The notes below the pieces were generated by a model. The model searched no databases and was not told the DNA's origin. It worked only from the letters and a program-made list of their open reading frames with translations. A program made the translations under genes and the position numbers. Shown in pieces: positions 6,353-6,909 of a stretch of 6,909 bases of DNA (the stretch's first letter is position 1; every line of letters begins with the position of its first letter). The DNA comes from DIGJ01 sp036658435 (GTDB lineage: Bacteria > Bacillota > Clostridia > Lachnospirales > Lachnospiraceae), in NCBI GenBank assembly GCA_036658435.1, contig JAVXEO010000087.1, positions 1 to 6,909 on the forward strand, in the 5' to 3' direction.

Positions 6353-6706
6353 TTGTCGATTCTTTAGATAATCATCCAATTCGTTCTTCCAAGACTCCGC
6401 AAGCTTTTCATAATTAGGTTTAATCAATAACAAGTGATCTTGTAATACTGTTCCTGTTCGAATCAATTCATCAAGCTGATCAACATAGTACCAATTCATT
6501 CGAAATACAGTTTTTGATTTCTGAGTTTCTACAACTTCCTTCAACCATAATCTCGCATGCTCTAAAGAAAAGTCCAAATTTCTGCTAAATAGGAATTCCT
6601 TTAGTTCTGAATAGCATCTATCGTGAGCTTTACGACTATGTAGACAAACATGTCTTTCTTTTAACAGTTTTCCCATTTGTTTTACTGCATTATCATATGT
6701 TTTCAA
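6323..6706 (-). pseudogene. truncated tyrosine recombinase/integrase, N-terminal fragment
   Basis: A 127-residue frame whose N-terminal part looks like the amino end of the long tyrosine recombinases carried by clostridial mobile elements: MGKLLKERHVC, then HSRKAHDRCYSELKEFL, LEHARLWLKEVV, a helical stretch with QLDELIRTGTVLQDH, and KLAESWKNELDDYLKNR. In such proteins a core-binding domain and a catalytic domain (R...HxxR...Y) should follow; here the frame stops after about ten unrelated residues (SGPMSNVLT) inside a palindrome. It cannot be catalytic. TTG at 6706 is chosen because AAGGAGG ends eight bases upstream; GTG at 6715 overlaps that site. Upstream inverted repeats may be element control or attachment sequences. 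The family assignment is from memory of similar proteins; a free-standing small DNA-binding protein is the alternative. Confidence 0.55.
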
Positions 6707-6733
6707 TAGAAACACCTCCTTGTGTTTCTATTG
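6704..6733 (-). promoter_or_regulatory. start-site hairpin with Shine-Dalgarno in loop
   Basis: Perfect 12-bp arms CAATAGAAACAC / GTGTTTCTATTG (plus-strand 6704-6715 and 6722-6733) enclose the six bases CTCCTT. On the minus-strand RNA the loop reads AAGGAG, the ribosome binding site of the recombinase fragment. The predicted TTG start (6706-6704) is the last codon of the 3' arm and would be paired. The fold could limit initiation. The pairing is seen in sequence; the regulatory role is inferred. Confidence 0.6.
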
Positions 6734-6745
6734 TACCCTTGAATG

Positions 6746-6814
6746 TTTTTATCCTCAGCTTTTCATTCAAATTGCTTATAAATCATAGCTTATATAAAAA
6801 GCTGAGGATAAAAA
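6746..6814. repeat. 18-bp perfect inverted repeat, 33-bp spacer
   Basis: TTTTTATCCTCAGCTTTT (6746-6763) is repeated as its exact complement at 6797-6814. A second inverted pair, TTGAATG (6739-6745) and CATTCAA (6764-6770), directly brackets the left arm, so two mutually exclusive hairpins are possible in RNA. It lies just upstream of the recombinase fragment. It might be recombinase binding or attachment sites, an element end, or a leader control structure. There is no T-run as in an intrinsic terminator. Confidence 0.7.
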
Positions 6815-6908
6815 TAATATTAGAATAATCCGCATTATCCTTATATGCGCATAATCTGCTGAACAATCCATTCGTGGCTTCTGCATCGGAAAAAAGAATT
6901 GGGTCATG
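6783..6908 (-). other. unidentified open frame reaching the window edge
   Basis: A minus-strand frame with no stop from the edge to TGA at 6785-6783 encodes 41 residues, starting HDPILFSDAEATNGLFSRLC and ending FLYKL. I do not recognise it. Another frame offers an ATG at 6907 with 43 codons to TAA at 6778-6776, with a hydrophobic C-terminal half. Neither can be preferred from composition. The first would be the C-terminus of a gene lying mostly outside the window; its end overlaps the right arm of the 18-bp inverted repeat. Confidence 0.2.
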
Positions 6909-6909
6909 A

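Overview
The window looks like a chromosomal segment from a low-GC Clostridia-class Firmicute, most likely Lachnospiraceae-like. The reasons are AT-rich DNA, consensus Shine-Dalgarno sites, the order ychF-lgt / mraZ-rsmH-ftsL-PBP, an Lgt with tyrosine where proteobacterial enzymes have the HGG histidine, and clostridial-type mobile-element debris. The taxon is inferred from memory of families; no database was searched. All supported genes lie on the minus strand, so transcription runs from high to low coordinates.

Right end (about 5740-6909): a graveyard of mobile elements, with no clearly intact gene. From upstream to downstream it holds an unidentified frame running off the window edge, an 18-bp inverted repeat, a hairpin that places a Shine-Dalgarno in its loop, an N-terminal fragment of a putative tyrosine recombinase (6323-6706), a perfect 14-bp palindrome at the fragment's end, an internally deleted IS66-like transposase remnant with an in-frame stop (6018-6317), and a short startless coding fragment (5802-5933).

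Middle (3706-5737): ychF, a universally conserved P-loop ATPase, and lgt, the prolipoprotein diacylglyceryl transferase, sit 15 nt apart and probably form one operon. It is closed by a strong intrinsic terminator.

Left part (1-3600): the start of the division and cell wall (dcw) cluster. A promoter precedes four AAGTGG boxes, three of them spaced exactly 10 bp, which are the likely operator for MraZ itself. Then follow mraZ, rsmH (16S rRNA C1402 N4-methyltransferase), an FtsL-like divisome protein and a class B penicillin-binding protein cut by the window edge. Gaps of 8 to 33 nt support one autoregulated operon that supplies septal wall synthesis.

No new biological system is evident. The least explained parts are the nested inverted repeats and the start-site hairpin in front of the broken recombinase.
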